Source of the DNA: DATADD01 sp046262355
GTDB lineage: Bacteria > Actinomycetota > CADDZG01 > WHSQ01
DNA: 6,371 bases
Assembly (NCBI GenBank): GCA_046262355.1
Contig: JBHEMX010000043.1
Location: 1-6,371 of the forward strand
Direction of reading: 5' to 3'
Part shown: positions 5,238 to 6,371 of the stretch, one piece after another
How the letters are laid out: each line of letters starts with the position of its first letter
Numbering within the stretch: position 1 is the stretch's first letter
Notes under the pieces: model-generated
Databases searched by the model: none
Seen by the model: only the letters and a program-made list of their open reading frames with translations
What the model was told of the DNA's origin: nothing
Program-made: the position numbers and the translations under genes

Positions 5238-5813
5238 CCGAAGCTGTGGAACGAGACGATCGAGGAGCACCGCCGCGAGGTGCGCGAGGCGATCCTGGAC
5301 ACAACCGTGGCGCTGGTGGCCGAGCACGGGCTGCTGTCCGTGACGATGTCGCATATCGCCGAGGGGACCGGGATCGGGCGCGCGACCCTCTACAAGTACT
5401 TCCCGGACGTCGAAGCGATCCTGCTCGCCTGGCACGAACGCCAGATCAAAGGCCATCTCGGATATCTCGTCGAAGTTCGAGACCGGGCCGGCAACGCCGG
5501 CGAGCGACTCGCAGCCGTCCTGGAGGCCTACGCCCTGATCTCCTATGAGTCCCACGGGCATCGCGACACGGAGCTCGCGGCGCTCTTGCATCGAGGCGAG
5601 CAGGTGGTCGTCGCGGAACAGCGGCTCCGGGAGATGCTCCAAGACCTGCTGATGGAGGGCGCAGAGACCGGCGACATCCGCGACGATGTCTCGGCCGGCG
5701 AGCTTGCCAGCTACTGCCTCCACGCTCTCACGGCGGCGAGCACCCTGCCCTCCAAGGCTGCGGTCCGCCGACTCATCGAAGTCACGCTCGATGGCTTGCG
5801 CCCGTCGCGCTGA
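5235..5813 (+). CDS. TetR/AcrR-family transcriptional regulator
   Basis: The 192-residue protein begins at GTG 5235 (product starts MPKLWNETIEEHRREV). The open frame extends upstream to 4953, but that part is antisense to the membrane operon and its promoter, and the GTG sits just after a TATACT box. Residues about 16-60 are the TetR DNA-binding domain: helix REAILDTTVALVAEHG, then the helix-turn-helix VTMSHIAEGTGIGRATLYKYF, ending in the family hallmark LYKYFPD. Residues 65-190 are all-helical and divergent, as expected for the ligand-binding and dimer domain, with a likely C-terminal dimer helix near the end. The length is normal for the family. It is divergent from the membrane operon, with a palindromic operator between them, so it most likely represses that operon. 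The inducer cannot be predicted. Confidence 0.92.
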   Translation: MPKLWNETIEEHRREVREAILDTTVALVAEHGLLSVTMSHIAEGTGIGRATLYKYFPDVEAILLAWHERQIKGHLGYLVEVRDRAGNAGERLAAVLEAYALISYESHGHRDTELAALLHRGEQVVVAEQRLREMLQDLLMEGAETGDIRDDVSAGELASYCLHALTAASTLPSKAAVRRLIEVTLDGLRPSR

Positions 5814-5935
5814 GTCGTTCTTACGCGTCGAAGCCGGGCCGAAGCCGTCCGAGCGGTCCCCGGTGAGGAGGGGCTAGCAGCCCGGCGCCCGCCGCAGTGG
5901 CCGGCTCGGTCCGTCGTGTCCCCTACGCTCAAGCC
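5814..5935. other. Spacer downstream of tetR
   Basis: No gene is seen. A CCGGG/CCCGG pair (5834-5838 with 5859-5863), enclosing a CCG/CGG mini-stem, could form an imperfect hairpin after the TetR stop, but no T-run follows. The segment ends with a possible -10 box (TACGCT, 5924-5929) directed at the ORF that follows. Confidence 0.4.
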
Positions 5936-5938
5936 ATG
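5924..5938 (+). promoter_or_regulatory. Possible -10 box with leaderless ATG start
   Basis: TACGCT (5924-5929) ends 6 nt before ATG 5936, the same geometry as the TetR gene's TATACT and GTG. No ribosome binding site is present. No clear -35. Confidence 0.3.
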
Positions 5939-6061
5939 GACAAATCCGCTCGTCACATCGCCGTGGTGGGGTCTTCGGCACCGAACGCGGTACGTATGAC
6001 TCCGGGGTGTAGCGCGTTGGCGGTGACGCCGCTGCCTTCCAGGCGGCGGGCCAGTTCGTAG
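5936..6061 (+). pseudogene. Truncated gene start, Rossmann-like N-terminus
   Basis: The ORF opens MDKSARHIAVVGS, a basic lead-in and hydrophobic strand ending at a glycine, as at the start of FAD- or NAD-binding proteins of the GxGxxG type. After about residue 13 (near 5970) the sequence stops looking like this fold and instead is the antisense of a short-chain dehydrogenase remnant; the frame ends at TAG 6059-6061. Only some 12 residues support the call, so the family is a guess. It seems to be a gene 5' end joined to foreign sequence. Confidence 0.3.
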
Positions 6062-6151
6062 GTGAATAGGACGTTGGCAAGCTTGGACTGGTTGTACGCC
6101 CGCCCCGGAGTACCGGCGTTCGCCCTGCAGGTCGTCGAAGTCGATCCGGCG
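5953..6151 (-). pseudogene. Short-chain dehydrogenase/reductase remnant with frameshift
   Basis: On the minus strand the sequence gives RRIDFDDLQGERRYSG, then after a one-base offset at 6103 (in a run of four C on the plus strand) RAYNQSKLANVLF-TYELARRLEGSGVTANALHPGVIRTAFGAEDP. This is the second half of a retinol-dehydrogenase-like SDR: YNQSK holds the catalytic Tyr and Lys, and the HPGV-RT turn follows at the normal distance. The coenzyme-binding N-terminus (GxxxGxG, NNAG) and the last 50 or so residues are missing, and a TGA at 5953-5955 closes the frame. With both ends lost and an internal shift it cannot make an active enzyme. The upstream edge near 6151 is set by where the likeness ends. 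Confidence 0.8.
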
Positions 6152-6371
6152 GCAGGTATTCCAAGGTGCGAAGGTCAATCTCGCCGCAGGCCCAGAGTGC
6201 CGACCGTGTTGTGATTCGTCCTACCCGCGCCGAAGCCCGGCCGGAGCCGGGCTCGAACTGCCGGTCGCCGTGCCGCGTCGGTGGCGAGTCGGCGACCGCG
6301 CCTTGATAGCCGGCGTCACCATCACGGAGCAAGCCTGAAAGGCGGATAGCGGTCGGTGACGAGCAGGAACG
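6152..6371. other. Right end of window; no gene recognised
   Basis: The minus strand is open for long stretches (to 6332) but gives no residues I recognise and does not join the dehydrogenase remnant as its N-terminal half. The only clear structure is the hairpin at 6234-6253. A gene fragment of unknown family, running in from the right, is possible. Confidence 0.35.
6234..6253. repeat. Perfect GC-rich hairpin
   Basis: AGCCCGGC (6234-6241) pairs perfectly with GCCGGGCT (6246-6253) around a CGGA tetraloop. It is stable enough to act as a terminator stem, yet neither side has a T-run. A related but less symmetric CGAAGCC-GGCCG-AGCC string occurs near 5829-5846. Confidence 0.55.

Noticed and set aside
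6185..6320. A possible tRNA on the minus strand, suggested by GTTCGAGCC resembling a T-loop.
   Set aside because: The T-stem has two mismatches and no matching acceptor, D or anticodon arms can be placed at the right distances.
1..6371. CRISPR array, rRNA, or phage attachment site.
   Set aside because: No regularly spaced repeats, no conserved rRNA segments and no tRNA with a duplicated 3' end were found on either strand.

Overview
The window is high-GC DNA whose coding frames end almost every codon in G or C. It carries a DUF222/HNH-type endonuclease tail, GTG starts, apparent leaderless starts and an IS110-type transposase, which together suggest a high-GC actinobacterium, possibly of an Acidimicrobiia-like environmental lineage. 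That placement is an inference from style and family content; no marker gene is present.

Layout: (1) 2-478, plus strand: the C-terminal part of an HNH endonuclease cut by the window edge. (2) About 500-1312: debris. On the minus strand lie the start of one P-loop kinase and the end of a P-loop kinase, in reversed order. On the plus strand lie the tail of a protein resembling the ARPP-1 family, with a frameshift, and a TGATG-coupled start of another short ORF. (3) 1313-3685, minus strand: the dominant gene, an intact fusion of an APH/choline-kinase-type small-molecule kinase to a class III PLP enzyme of the phospho-lyase/aminotransferase group. (4) 3686-4391: a non-coding, strongly structured stretch, followed by the decayed N-terminus of an IS110 transposase whose internal frame shifts twice and which then stops. 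(5) 4392-5813: a compact divergent module. A small one-helix membrane protein and a four-helix membrane protein form a minus-strand operon; a TetR regulator is transcribed the other way from an apparently leaderless promoter. A perfect 6-3-6 palindrome sits between the -35 and -10 of the minus-strand promoter. (6) 5814-6371: a second debris zone with a leaderless-looking short ORF starting like a Rossmann protein, an antisense short-chain dehydrogenase remnant with a frameshift, and a GC-rich hairpin.

How the genes work together: the fusion enzyme probably phosphorylates an amino alcohol and then eliminates phosphate and ammonia from the product, so both steps of a short catabolic route sit in one chain. 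The TetR protein most likely represses the divergent membrane operon, and perhaps itself. The remaining parts look like a site of repeated insertion and deletion next to an IS110 element. The most novel-looking item is the structured non-coding segment upstream of the IS110 remnant, which is where a bridge-RNA-like guide would be expected in that family, although this cannot be proven here.
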